The notes beneath the pieces are model-generated. The model saw nothing but the letters and a program-made list of their open reading frames with translations. It had not been told where the DNA came from and did not search any database. From assembly GCA_963817635.1 (NCBI GenBank), contig CAWFPR010000005.1:744001-808000 (forward strand): a stretch of DNA of 64,000 nt. The letters are read 5' to 3'. Position numbers and translations under genes: made by a program. Within the stretch, counting starts at the first letter, position 1. Each line of letters opens with the position of its first letter. Below are positions 42,009-51,247 of the stretch, piece by piece. This stretch comes from CAWFPR01 sp963817635. GTDB taxonomy: Bacteria; Acidobacteriota; Vicinamibacteria; Vicinamibacterales; 2-12-FULL-66-21.

Positions 42009-42862
42009 GCGTGCGCGTGTCGGTGGTCGTCCCGTTCCACAACAGCGCGGAGTTCATCGACGCGTGTGTCAGGGCTTTGCTGTCGCAGCGCTTTCCGCGC
42101 GACGCGTTCGAGATCATCATGGTGGACAACAACTCCACCGATGGATCCGCGGCCATCGTGCGCCGGTATCCGGGCGTCAGGCTGCTGGTGGAAACGACGC
42201 CGGGATCCTACGCCGCGCGCAATCGCGGAGTCCGCGAGGCGCGCGGGGCGATCGTGGCGTTCACCGACTCGGACTGCGCGCCAGGTCCGGACTGGCTGCA
42301 GACGATCTGGAGCGTCATGGCCAATCCGGGGCTGGTGCTCATCCAGGGGCGGTGTTCGCCGGGCGCGGAGTCGCTGCCGCTCGCGGTCCTCGCCGACTAC
42401 GAGGCAAAGAAGGCCGCCTATGTCTTCACCAGCGAACGGAAGGACATCTACTACGGCTACACCAACAACATGGCGGTCCGCCGCAAGGCCTTCGACAAAG
42501 CCGGCCCGTTCCAGGAGTGGATGAGAGGCGCCGACGTCATGCTCGTCCACCGCGTGCTGGACGAGTACTCGTGCGGCGCGGTGGCATACCTGCCCGACAT
42601 GTGGGTGCGCCACATGGAGGTGGACAGCGTCGCGACCTGGCTTCGGAAGATGCACATCTACGGACGGAGCTTCCGGCGTTATGGCGACATGGTGAAGAGA
42701 CGGCCGTTGACGGCCGCAGACAGGTGGCGCGTGTTCCGGGCCACGATCCGCGACAACCACTACGCGCCCGGCCGATCGCTTCTCCTGATCTGCCTCCTTG
42801 CGATCGGGCTGATCTCCTACGAGCTTGGGCGGCGGACCGCACCCATGACCTGGCACGGCTGA
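42005..42862 (+). CDS. Family 2 glycosyltransferase
   Basis: A 285-residue GT-A enzyme with VSVVVPFHNSAEFI, EIIMVDNNSTDGSAAI, GSYAARNRGVREARG and VAFTDSDCAPGPDW, which contains the metal-binding DSD. A later acceptor region reads YGYTNNMAVRRKAFDKAGPF with RGADVMLVHRVL. One C-terminal membrane helix (LLLICLLAIGLISYELG) should anchor it to the inner face of the membrane. It is coupled by ATGA to the GT-C gene and is probably the priming or elongating partner. Confidence 0.9.
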   Translation: MSVRVSVVVPFHNSAEFIDACVRALLSQRFPRDAFEIIMVDNNSTDGSAAIVRRYPGVRLLVETTPGSYAARNRGVREARGAIVAFTDSDCAPGPDWLQTIWSVMANPGLVLIQGRCSPGAESLPLAVLADYEAKKAAYVFTSERKDIYYGYTNNMAVRRKAFDKAGPFQEWMRGADVMLVHRVLDEYSCGAVAYLPDMWVRHMEVDSVATWLRKMHIYGRSFRRYGDMVKRRPLTAADRWRVFRATIRDNHYAPGRSLLLICLLAIGLISYELGRRTAPMTWHG

Positions 42863-42917
42863 CGAACAGCCGCCGTTGAGCTTGTCGACCGCTCGACCCT
42901 GCAGTGGATCTTGCCGT

Positions 42918-45351
42918 CTATTCCGCGCGCAGGGCCTCGATCGGATCGACGCGGGCGGCGCGGCGCGCGGGAATGTAGCTGGCGAACGCCGCCGAGAGGC
43001 CGAGGACCGCGGCGACCGCGGCCAGCGTCGGCACATCCCACGAGTGGACGCCAAAGAGCAGCCCGCGCATCAGTGTTGCGCCCGCGATCGAACACACGAC
43101 GCCGGTCGAAATCCCCGCCGCGGTCAGCCACCCGGCCTCCCGCAGGATGAGCCGATGGACGGCCGCCGGCGCCGCGCCGAGCGCCATGCGAACGCCGATC
43201 TCGCGCGTCCGCTGGCTCACCGAATACGCCACCACTCCGTATAGACCGACGGCGCCGAGCAACAGCGCCAGAGCGGCGAAGCCTCCGACCAGCCACGCCG
43301 ATGAGCGATGCAGATATGCGGAGGAGGAGTCATGAATCCTGTCGGTCATCGTCATGCCGCGGAGCGTGACGATGTCGGGGTCGATCTGCTTGATGGCCGC
43401 GGCCAGCGTCAGCAGGATGGATGGGTCCGCCTGCGACGTCCGGACGACGAGGCTGAAAGAGTCGTCGGTGCTCTGGTTGAATGGGCGGTAGAGGACGGGG
43501 GGAATGTCGGCATCCAGCGGACCCTGCCGCAGGTCCTGCACGACGCCGACGATTTCGATCGGTTCAGGCGGCGTCGACATATAGGACAGATGCCGGCCGA
43601 CCGGGTCTTCTCCGGGGAAGTACTGCCGCGCGAAGGCCTGGTTGATGATCGCCACGCGGGGTTTTGTCGCGTCTTCGGCGTCGGTGAAATAACGTCCCCG
43701 CTGAAGCGTGGTCCCGAGCGTTGTGAAGTAGGTGGGGCTGACGTCACGCTCAGGCGCTTCTTCGTGCTCGCCGTGCCACGGACGTCCCAGCACGCGGAAC
43801 CAGGCGGTGTTGCCGTTGCCGGTCAGAGGGACGCCGTTGGTCGAAACGCCGGCGGACGTCACGCCCGGCAGGCTCTCGATGCGGGTGCCGATCTCGCGCG
43901 CAAGCGCGATTGCCTGCGGGTCCTTGCTATAGCTCGATTCGGGAGCCGAGACGTCGAGCGTCACGAGGTGATCCGGCTGCATGCCCAGATCGACGTGCAG
44001 GAGCCGGTAGAGACTCTTCCCAAGCAGCCCCGCGCCGGTCAGCAGGACCATCGCGGTCGCCAGTTCCAGTACAGACGAGTCTCGACCCGAGACGGCGCCA
44101 GACGGTGCCCGCCGAACCGCGGCTTCCGTCCGCGAGGCCTTCTCGCAGTTTCGGCGACCACAGGCGCAGGCTGGGCGCGAGCGAGAAGAGCACGCTCGAC
44201 GCTAGCGCGATCGCCGCGGCGAATGCCGCCACGCGCACGTTCACGCCCAGATCCCGCAGGAAGGGCGCGCGCGCCATGACGTCGGCTGAAAGGAGCCGTG
44301 TCAGCAGTAGCATGACCCACCGGCCGGCGGCGAGACCGAGCAGGCTGCCGGCCACACTCAGGAGAACGGCTTCCGTCACGAACTGGCTCAGAAGCCGCCG
44401 CGCCGTGGCGCCGAGCGCCGCGCGCACGGCGATCTCACGCGTCCGGCTCTCGAAGCGGACGAGCAGCAGGCCCGCGACGTTGACGTTGGCGATGAGCAGC
44501 AGCAGGCCGGCGCCGCCGAGCAGCACCAGCAGGATCGGACGGATATCGCCGACCAGCACGTCCTTCAGCGGCGCGATGGCCGCCCCCTGGTCACGATTGG
44601 AAGACGGGTACTCCCGTTCGAGTTGCTGCGCGACCGACTGGAGGTTGGCGAGCGCCGCCTGGATGGTCACGCCGTCCTTCAGGCGTCCCACGCCGTACAG
44701 GCCGTGGCAGCTTCGCCGCAGGTCGCACCCGCTGTCGGCGTGGAACGCCATCCAGAATTCGGCGGGCTCGGCCGGCGCGAAGTGAAAGACACGCGGGAGC
44801 ACGCCGATGACGAGGTAGGGCAGGCCGTCGAGGACAACAGTCTGACCGAGGACGTGGTGATCGCCGCCGTAGCGCTTCTGCCACGCGGCGTAACTGAGGA
44901 GCGCGGTCCGGGGCGCCGCGGGGAGGTCTTCCCCGTCGTGGAAATCACGTCCCAGGGCAGGCGCCACGCCGAGCGTGCGGAAAAATCCCGCGCTGACGCG
45001 CACTGCCCTGACCGGTTCGGTCCCCGCGGGCGCTGTCAGCAGGAAATCGTTCCGGTCATAGATGTCCAGCGAGGCCAGGACCGTGTTGCGCGTCTTCCAG
45101 TCGAGATAGTCGGCATACGAGAGGTTGCTTCGCGGAAACATCTTGACGCTCTCATACACGCCCACGAGTCGCGACGGGTCGGTGTAGGGCAGGGGTTTGA
45201 GCAGCGCGGCATCCGTGAAGGCGAAGATCGCCACGCCCGCGCACATTCCGAGCGCCAGGATGCAGACGGCGGTCGCGGTGAATCCCGGTTTCGTCCGTAG
45301 CTGCCGGATCGCGAAACGGACGTCCTGGGTCAGTTGTTCGAGCGTGGCCAT
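42918..45351 (-). CDS. Second ADOP-type ABC transporter permease (frameshifted)
   Basis: About 811 residues, MacB/FtsX fold with two repeats: VRFAIRQLRTKPGFTATAVCILALGMC at the start, a MacB-PCD domain with YADYLDWK and GRDFHDGED, LLLLIANVNVAGLLLVRF, and in the second half the matching AWLVGGFAALALLLGAVGLYGVVAYSV with REIGVRMALGA and a final PIEALRAE. The short form lacks the long cytosolic N-terminal helices present in the other ADOP of this window. A single frame change near 44085 joins the halves. No PadR gene is next to it. The start ATG 45351 was preferred over a longer option at 45381. Confidence 0.88.
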
Positions 45352-45465
45352 GGTGCCAGCTTGGACGGGGGCGCGGGTCAAAAAGATGGAATACCGCCTG
45401 TCGTTGAGCTTGCGTGCCAGACGGCCGAGCTTGCGAGTGTCACCCCGCGCAGTCGCAGAAACCGA

Positions 45466-45494
45466 TTTACCTTCGCCGCGCCCGCGGGCATACT
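45466..45494 (+). promoter_or_regulatory. Candidate promoter of the giant-protein operon
   Basis: TTTACC at 45466-45471, a 17-base spacer and CATACT at 45489-45494, each four of six to consensus with ideal spacing, about 22 bases before the ATG at 45517. No other likely promoter is seen in the 165 bp gap before the PLD gene. Confidence 0.35.
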
Positions 45495-45516
45495 CCTACG
45501 GCCGAACGCGAGCCGT

Positions 45517-47724
45517 ATGGACAACCGAGGCGTCAGGGGCCGCATCGTCTTTGCCGAAGCCGGTGATCCGCCGATCACGACGGACGTCTCGGTCGCCGCC
45601 TTCGACATCGATCCCTTCACTGCGGATGACGTGCTGGGCACGGAGGTGCCGACGTCGTCCACCGGCGAGTTCCTGATTCAGTACAGTCCGGACACGTATC
45701 GGCTGTGGAAGTTCGATCGAAAACCCGACATCGAGGTTCGGGTGTACGGTCCGGGGAAGCGAGTCCTCTGGCAGAGCGAGGTCCATGAAAACGTGGACAC
45801 CGAGTTCCTCACGCTCGACCCGATCAGGATTCACCGGACGAACTTCCCGACGTCCGACCCGGCCGATCCGAGCTGGCTGGTCTGTCACACCTCGCTCGAT
45901 CCGGCCAACGGGACGCCCGTGCGGCTCACGGCGGGCAACCACATCGAGTGGCTGATCGACGGCGCGACCATGTTTCCTGCCCTGACCGACGCGATCGAAG
46001 GGGCCCACACGTCGGTCAGGTTCATGAACCTGAACTTCTACATCAAGGGCCTCCTCTCCAAGTTCGAGTTCCCTCCTGGCGTGCCCCCGGAACTGGTGCA
46101 GCCGACCGACGAAGTGAAGGTGTCGCGGCTCGAACGGATCCTGAAGAGAAAGGCGAGTGCGAGTCTGCCCGTTCACGTGCTCGTGTGGGAGCTGGAGAAC
46201 ATCCCGGATCTGCTCGTCAAGCTGCTCGACAAGGCCGACACGGCGGACGAAGTGCGGAAGTTCTTCGAAGGCACCGGGGTCGTCGCCAGTTCGTTCGAGA
46301 ACACGCAACTGCTGCACATCAAGCTGGCGGTGATCGACGGCACGTCGGCATTCGTCATCGGGTCCACCGTGAGCCAGAGCTATTTCTCGGACGGCCGTCA
46401 CCTGATCCGGGAGCCTCGTCACGGAAAGAAAGAGCTGATCCACGACATGAGCCTCGGGCTGAAGGGGCCGGCGGTGCGCCACGTGGACGAGACGTTCACC
46501 ACGATCTGGAACGTCAACCCGATTGCGCCGGTGATCAGTCCGTCGCCGATGCCGGGCCCCGCGACGTCCGGCGGCAGCGTCCAGATGCTGCGAACGATGC
46601 CGGGCGAGGTCTTTGCGAAGGATCCGCCCAATCCGAACGACCCTGCAGATCTCCCCTTCGGCGAAACCGGCGTGCTGGAAGCGTATCAGCGCGCGATCAT
46701 GAAAGCCGAAGAGTACATTTACATCGAAGATCAGTACCTGGTGAACGAGGACATCGCCAACGCGATCGCGCTTCGCATGAAGGCGAAGCCCGATCTCGAT
46801 GTGATCTTGCTCCTGAACGTCAAGCCGGACATTGCGGGCTATCACCGGAAGCAGGCGGCGCTGCTCAAGCAGTTGCGCGACGCGCTTCCAGACACGCAGA
46901 AGCATCGCCTGGGCATCTTCACCATCTGGAGCACGGACGACTCGCAGCCCAGGTTCGAGATCGCGCACATCTACGTCCACGCCAAACTGGCGGTCATCGA
47001 CGACAAGTGGGCGACGGTGGGGACAGCCAACCTCGATGGCGCGTCGCTCAATCGTCGGCAGTGGGATCTCATCCTGAAAGCCGAACTCATCGAGCGCCTG
47101 GACTCGCTCATCGACGACTTCAGGAGCCTCGGCCTCGAAAAGGAACTCGTGGTCGCGATCCTCGGTCCACTCTACGTCGCGTTGTTCCTGATCGCGTTCG
47201 GTCCGCTTCTGCTGCTGGTCGGCGCTGTTGGCGGCACGTTCTCGCTGCCGACGCTCGTCGGTTTCATCTTCGGGGCGATCCTGAAGGAGACCGCGCGCGA
47301 TTCCCAGCACGCGAATCCGCACAGGAAGCGCCAGCCGCCGCGTCACCCGGAACTGAACCTGGTGCTGTACGACGGTATCGCCGGCCAGCCGGCCACAGCG
47401 ACTACGCCCCGACTGGCGGAGCAGTTGCGACGGGCGCTCTGGGAAGAGCACCTCGGGCATCCCGCTCCGGCAACAAAGCCGGGACCGGGCTGGCTGAGCG
47501 ACTGGAGAGACACGGCCGAGGCGCACAAGACGCGACTCCGGAATGCTTCGCTGCCCGTGAATCCGATTCGTCCGGGTCCGCAGACAGCGAAGGTGCTCGA
47601 GTGGGTGCCGGATCCGAAACCCGCGGACTACCTCCGGACGCTCGGCGTGCAGGTGGACAACATCACGGTCAGGGCGCAGGGAGTACCTGTGCCGTTCAAA
47701 CCGAAGGAAGTGGACGAGGAGTAA
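45517..47724 (+). CDS. Phospholipase-D-like protein with C-terminal membrane hairpin, first gene of the giant-protein operon
   Basis: A 735-residue protein with two HKD motifs: H267-x-K269-x4-D274 followed by GSTVSQ, and H488-x-K490-x4-D495 followed by GTANLD. Together they make one PLD-type active site (phosphodiester hydrolysis or transfer: phospholipid, nucleic acid or cardiolipin-synthase-like). Residues 1-95 form a beta-sandwich like transthyretin-type domains (GRIVFAEAG, SVAAFDID, DIEVRVYGPG). A strongly hydrophobic stretch at about 545-590 (LGPLYVALFLIAFGPLLLLVGAV and on) gives one or two membrane passes after the catalytic core. A polar, Pro-rich tail follows. No signal peptide. ATG 45517 opens right into the first domain. 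The next gene starts 11 bases downstream. Confidence 0.86.
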   Translation: MDNRGVRGRIVFAEAGDPPITTDVSVAAFDIDPFTADDVLGTEVPTSSTGEFLIQYSPDTYRLWKFDRKPDIEVRVYGPGKRVLWQSEVHENVDTEFLTLDPIRIHRTNFPTSDPADPSWLVCHTSLDPANGTPVRLTAGNHIEWLIDGATMFPALTDAIEGAHTSVRFMNLNFYIKGLLSKFEFPPGVPPELVQPTDEVKVSRLERILKRKASASLPVHVLVWELENIPDLLVKLLDKADTADEVRKFFEGTGVVASSFENTQLLHIKLAVIDGTSAFVIGSTVSQSYFSDGRHLIREPRHGKKELIHDMSLGLKGPAVRHVDETFTTIWNVNPIAPVISPSPMPGPATSGGSVQMLRTMPGEVFAKDPPNPNDPADLPFGETGVLEAYQRAIMKAEEYIYIEDQYLVNEDIANAIALRMKAKPDLDVILLLNVKPDIAGYHRKQAALLKQLRDALPDTQKHRLGIFTIWSTDDSQPRFEIAHIYVHAKLAVIDDKWATVGTANLDGASLNRRQWDLILKAELIERLDSLIDDFRSLGLEKELVVAILGPLYVALFLIAFGPLLLLVGAVGGTFSLPTLVGFIFGAILKETARDSQHANPHRKRQPPRHPELNLVLYDGIAGQPATATTPRLAEQLRRALWEEHLGHPAPATKPGPGWLSDWRDTAEAHKTRLRNASLPVNPIRPGPQTAKVLEWVPDPKPADYLRTLGVQVDNITVRAQGVPVPFKPKEVDEE

Positions 47725-47735
47725 CGTCTTCGCTC

Positions 47736-50700
47736 ATGGCGAACACCGTCAACCTGCTCACCGAGTCAGTCGGCGAGGTTCTGTCGAAGCTCGACGCGCT
47801 CGTTCAACTGACGAGCGGCACGTCGGCGTTCGTCAATGCGCTTGGCTGGGAACTGCCGCCCGGCGTCGACGACATCGGTCTGGCGGCACTCGATTTCACC
47901 GACCTGCTCCAGAAGCTGAAAGTGGTCGCGGATTCGTCCTCGGAAGAACGGAAGGACGAGATCCTGATGGCGAGCCGCATCGCCGAACTCGGGCTCGCGA
48001 TCGGCGCCACCGTCGATTCCATCAGGGAACTCGCAGACTCTCTCGAGGCGCTTTTCGGCGGCTTCGGCGACTATCTCGATCGCACCAGCATCCACAAGGA
48101 GCTGCCTCGCCGGCTGCTCGACCTGCTGCTCATCAAGCAATTGTCGGATCGCTCGCCGCTTGCGGCCGCGGTGCTCACCTTCCTGAACCTGATCGAATTC
48201 AAGTACTTCGCCGCCGATCCCGCGACCTTCCAGATCGAGCACGTGCGCGCGATCGTTCACTACGATCATCTCAAGTCCTTCCTCGACGATCCCGCGCAAC
48301 ACCTGGCGACGACTTACGGCTGGGGCACTCCGGAGTTCGTGGACATCCTGCTGCTCGAGCGCCTCGGCCAGGTCCTTCGTCAGCTCGGCCTGACGATTCA
48401 GAACTTCGCGATGGATCCGAGAGCGGAAGAGGCGCTCGTCGGACCGCCACCGACCGATCCCGGCGCCCTGCCGGCGCCGCAGATGAACGTGACGATTCAC
48501 GAGCAGATCGGCGAGGTCGTCGGCCTCAAGCTCGGACTGTCGGCATTCGGCGTTCGTCCAACCGGTCCGGGCGCCTCGGACGGCGGCATCGGTTTCCTGC
48601 CCCTCATCCGCGGCGAGGCAGAGGGCAGCATTCCGTTTCCAGGCTTCGACGACGCCTTCATCGATCTGTCGGTGAAGGGCGACCTGCTCAAGCGCGTGGC
48701 CTTGATCATCCGGGCGGGGCAGGACCTGACCGTCCGGCATGGCGGCGGCCTGAGCGAGGCGGTCACGGGGCGCTTCGCGCTCGCGTTGAGGCACGGAAGC
48801 CCGGCGAGCGATCCGAAGACGCTGCTGTCGTTCCCCGGCGGCGTCGGCATCCAGGCCGAGCAGGTCTACCTCCAGGCTGGCGTCGAGAAGTTCTCCGATC
48901 GGCCCGCCGAGAGCTTCGCGGAATTCGGGATGCTTGGCGGCCGCGTGTCGTTCTCGATGGATGCGGCTGATTCGTTCCTGAGCGAGGCCGTCGCGAAGAA
49001 AAAAGTCGAGGCGCCGTTCGATTTGCGTGTCGGCTGGAACCGCGACGGCGTCTACTTCCACGGCAGCTCGGGACTCTCGGTCTCGCTGCCGGCCCACATC
49101 GAGGCCGGCCCCTTCACCGTGGACAGCGTCACGCTCGGCCTCGGCGTGAAGGACGCCGGCCTTGCGATCGAGTCGTCTGTCAGCGGCCATCTCACTCTCG
49201 GTCCGCTCGTCGCGACTGTTCAGCGGATCGGCCTCGACGTCCGCGTCTCGTTCGAAAGCGGAAACATCGGCATCTTCGATCTGTCGCCTCACTTCAAACC
49301 TCCCGAGGGTCTGGGGCTGAGCGTGGAGGGTGGGGGATTCACGGGCGGGGGGTTCCTGGGGTTCGAGCCGGAGGCGGGGCGCTACAGCGGGATGCTGGAG
49401 CTGGGGTTCCAGGGGCAGTTCACGCTGAAGGCGTTCGGGCTGCTGGAGACGCGGCAGCCCAATGGCGAGCCGGGGTTTTCGCTGGTGATCGTGATCAGCA
49501 GCGAGTTCACGCCGATCCCGCTGGGGTTCGGGTTCTCGCTGACGGGGGTCGGCGGGCTGCTGGGGCTCAACCGGACGGTGCAGGTCGATCGGCTGGCGAG
49601 CGGGCTCGGCGACCAGACGCTCCAGAGCGTGCTGTTTCCGACGAACCTGGTCGCCAATGCAGATCGGATCCTGAGCGACCTGCGGCAGGTGTTCCCGCCG
49701 GCGCGCGGGCGGTTCGTGTTCGGCCCGCTGGCGAAGATCACGTGGGGGACGCCGGCGCTGCTGACGGCCGAAGTGGGGCTGGTGCTGGAGGTGCCGGAGC
49801 CGGTGCGGCTGGTGCTGCTCGGCGTGGTGCGGGGGATCCTGCCGGACGAGCAGGCGGCGATCCTGCGCCTGGAGGTGCATTTCCTCGGGGTGATTGACGT
49901 CGCGCAGGCGCGGCTGTCGTTCGACGCGACGCTGGTGGACTCGCGGCTGCTGGCCTTCACGCTGACGGGCGACCTGGCGCTGCGGCTGTATTGGGGCGCC
50001 GACGCGAATTTCCTGGTGACGGTGGGTGGGTTCCACCCGGCGTATCAGCCGCCGCCGCTGGCGCTGCCGGCGCTGCACCGGCTGACGGTGGCGCTGGCGG
50101 CGGGGGACAACCCGCGGCTGACGCTCGAAACCTACCTGGCGGTGACGGCGAACACGGCGCAGTTCGGCGCGCGGCTGGAGCTGTATGCGGCGGCGTGGAA
50201 GTTCAACGCCTACGGGTTCCTGTCGTTCGACGTGCTGTTCCAGTTCAACCCGTTCTACTTCCTCGCGGATGTGACGGCGATGCTGGCGCTGCGGGTGGGG
50301 TCGTCGGCGATTGCCAGCATCAAGCTGACGCTGACGCTGGAAGGGCCGACGCCGTGGAAGGCGAAGGGGGACGCGCGGCTGAAGCTGTGCTGGTTCCTGA
50401 CGGTCAAGATCCGGTTCAGCAAGACGTTCGGGGAAGCGCGGCAGACGACGCTGCCGGATGTGGCGGTGCTGCCGCGGCTGACGGCGGCGCTGGCGGCGCG
50501 GGACACCTGGCGGGAGGAGCTGCCGGCCAATGGGCAGCGGCTGGAAAGCCTGCGGGCGCTCGGCGTGGACGGGTCGGCGCCGGTGCGGGTGCACCCGGTC
50601 GGGACGGTGGCGATCAGCCAGACGGTGGTGCCGCTCGGGATCGCGCTCGATCGGATCGGGGCGCAGCGGCCGGCCGACGGGCCGGCGTTCGCCATCGCGG

Positions 50701-51245
50701 ACGTGGCGGTGGGGGGCGATCCGCAGGGGACGCCGCCGGCGACGGAGGAGCAGTTCGCGCCGGCGCAGTATTTCGACCTGAGCGATGCGGACAAGCTGGC
50801 GAGCCCGTCGTTCAAGCGCTTTGCGAGCGGCGTGCGGGTGGGCGACGCGGAGCGGTGGCGCACCGGCTACGCCGCCGCGCGCGAGGTCCGCTACGAACGC
50901 ACATACATCGACTCTCAACGCGACCAGAGACTTGGCCAGCCCGGACCGCGAGGTCTGTTCCCGGTTGACGCAGGCGCGTTCAACACCTGGACGCTTCGGG
51001 GCGCGACCGCCAAATCGGCCCTGTCGTTCGCCCGGCGCCGCAAGTCCACGCTCGCTCCGGCCGAGGTTGGCGTCTTTCAGGAGCCGTTTGCGATCGTACG
51101 TTCTGAGAGCCTCGCGTTGTTCGATTCGGAGAGCCTGATGGGCACCGAGCAGGCCGCGCTGCAGCGGCGCGACGCGCTCATCGCATCCAATCCCGCCCTC
51201 CGGGATGCTCTGCAGGTTGTCCCGGTCTTCGAGATGAGCGCATAG
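47736..51245 (+). CDS. Large beta-rich DUF6603-like protein A
   Basis: 1169 residues from ATG 47736; function unknown. Residues 1-260 are helical (LLTESVGEVLSKLDALVQL; RIAELGLAIGATVDSIREL). From about 265 the sequence becomes a long run of alternating short beta strands (FHGSSGLSVSLPAHIEAG, LTLGPLVATVQRIGLDVRV). Residues 520-1063 hold the conserved core GLSVEGGGFTGGGFLG, LEVPEPVRLVLLGVVRGILP and RLTLETYLAVTANTAQFGA that I recall from DUF6603. The last 100 residues include KSALSFARRRKSTLAP. The core is coded by a 1.63 kb block almost identical to one in the gene at 53000. No signal peptide, no strong membrane helix, no catalytic motif seen. Confidence 0.75.
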   Translation: MANTVNLLTESVGEVLSKLDALVQLTSGTSAFVNALGWELPPGVDDIGLAALDFTDLLQKLKVVADSSSEERKDEILMASRIAELGLAIGATVDSIRELADSLEALFGGFGDYLDRTSIHKELPRRLLDLLLIKQLSDRSPLAAAVLTFLNLIEFKYFAADPATFQIEHVRAIVHYDHLKSFLDDPAQHLATTYGWGTPEFVDILLLERLGQVLRQLGLTIQNFAMDPRAEEALVGPPPTDPGALPAPQMNVTIHEQIGEVVGLKLGLSAFGVRPTGPGASDGGIGFLPLIRGEAEGSIPFPGFDDAFIDLSVKGDLLKRVALIIRAGQDLTVRHGGGLSEAVTGRFALALRHGSPASDPKTLLSFPGGVGIQAEQVYLQAGVEKFSDRPAESFAEFGMLGGRVSFSMDAADSFLSEAVAKKKVEAPFDLRVGWNRDGVYFHGSSGLSVSLPAHIEAGPFTVDSVTLGLGVKDAGLAIESSVSGHLTLGPLVATVQRIGLDVRVSFESGNIGIFDLSPHFKPPEGLGLSVEGGGFTGGGFLGFEPEAGRYSGMLELGFQGQFTLKAFGLLETRQPNGEPGFSLVIVISSEFTPIPLGFGFSLTGVGGLLGLNRTVQVDRLASGLGDQTLQSVLFPTNLVANADRILSDLRQVFPPARGRFVFGPLAKITWGTPALLTAEVGLVLEVPEPVRLVLLGVVRGILPDEQAAILRLEVHFLGVIDVAQARLSFDATLVDSRLLAFTLTGDLALRLYWGADANFLVTVGGFHPAYQPPPLALPALHRLTVALAAGDNPRLTLETYLAVTANTAQFGARLELYAAAWKFNAYGFLSFDVLFQFNPFYFLADVTAMLALRVGSSAIASIKLTLTLEGPTPWKAKGDARLKLCWFLTVKIRFSKTFGEARQTTLPDVAVLPRLTAALAARDTWREELPANGQRLESLRALGVDGSAPVRVHPVGTVAISQTVVPLGIALDRIGAQRPADGPAFAIADVAVGGDPQGTPPATEEQFAPAQYFDLSDADKLASPSFKRFASGVRVGDAERWRTGYAAAREVRYERTYIDSQRDQRLGQPGPRGLFPVDAGAFNTWTLRGATAKSALSFARRRKSTLAPAEVGVFQEPFAIVRSESLALFDSESLMGTEQAALQRRDALIASNPALRDALQVVPVFEMSA
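49293..50924 (+). repeat. 1.63 kb near-identical direct repeat, copy 1
   Basis: Matches 54497-56129 with fewer than ten differences by eye (four within the first 55 bases, a few near 49570-49610, none seen afterwards). It lies wholly inside DUF6603-like gene A. Flanking parts of the two genes are related only at the protein level. Within the block, Leu is mostly CTG and Gly mostly GGG or GGC, unlike the CTC- and GGC-rich flanks. Confidence 0.93.
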
Positions 51246-51247
51246 CC

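Noticed and set aside
45948..47735. Possible N-terminal extension of DUF6603-like protein A by about 600 residues
   Set aside because: It would overlap the PLD gene in another frame and is rich in Arg and Pro; ATG 47736 gives a normal start 11 bases after the PLD stop.
47766..50918. Very long open frame (about 1050 codons) on the minus strand opposite DUF6603-like gene A, and a similar one at 54711-56198
   Set aside because: Composed almost only of Arg, Gln, His, Pro and Ala, as expected for the antisense of a G-rich coding strand. The plus-strand product is conserved between two genes.
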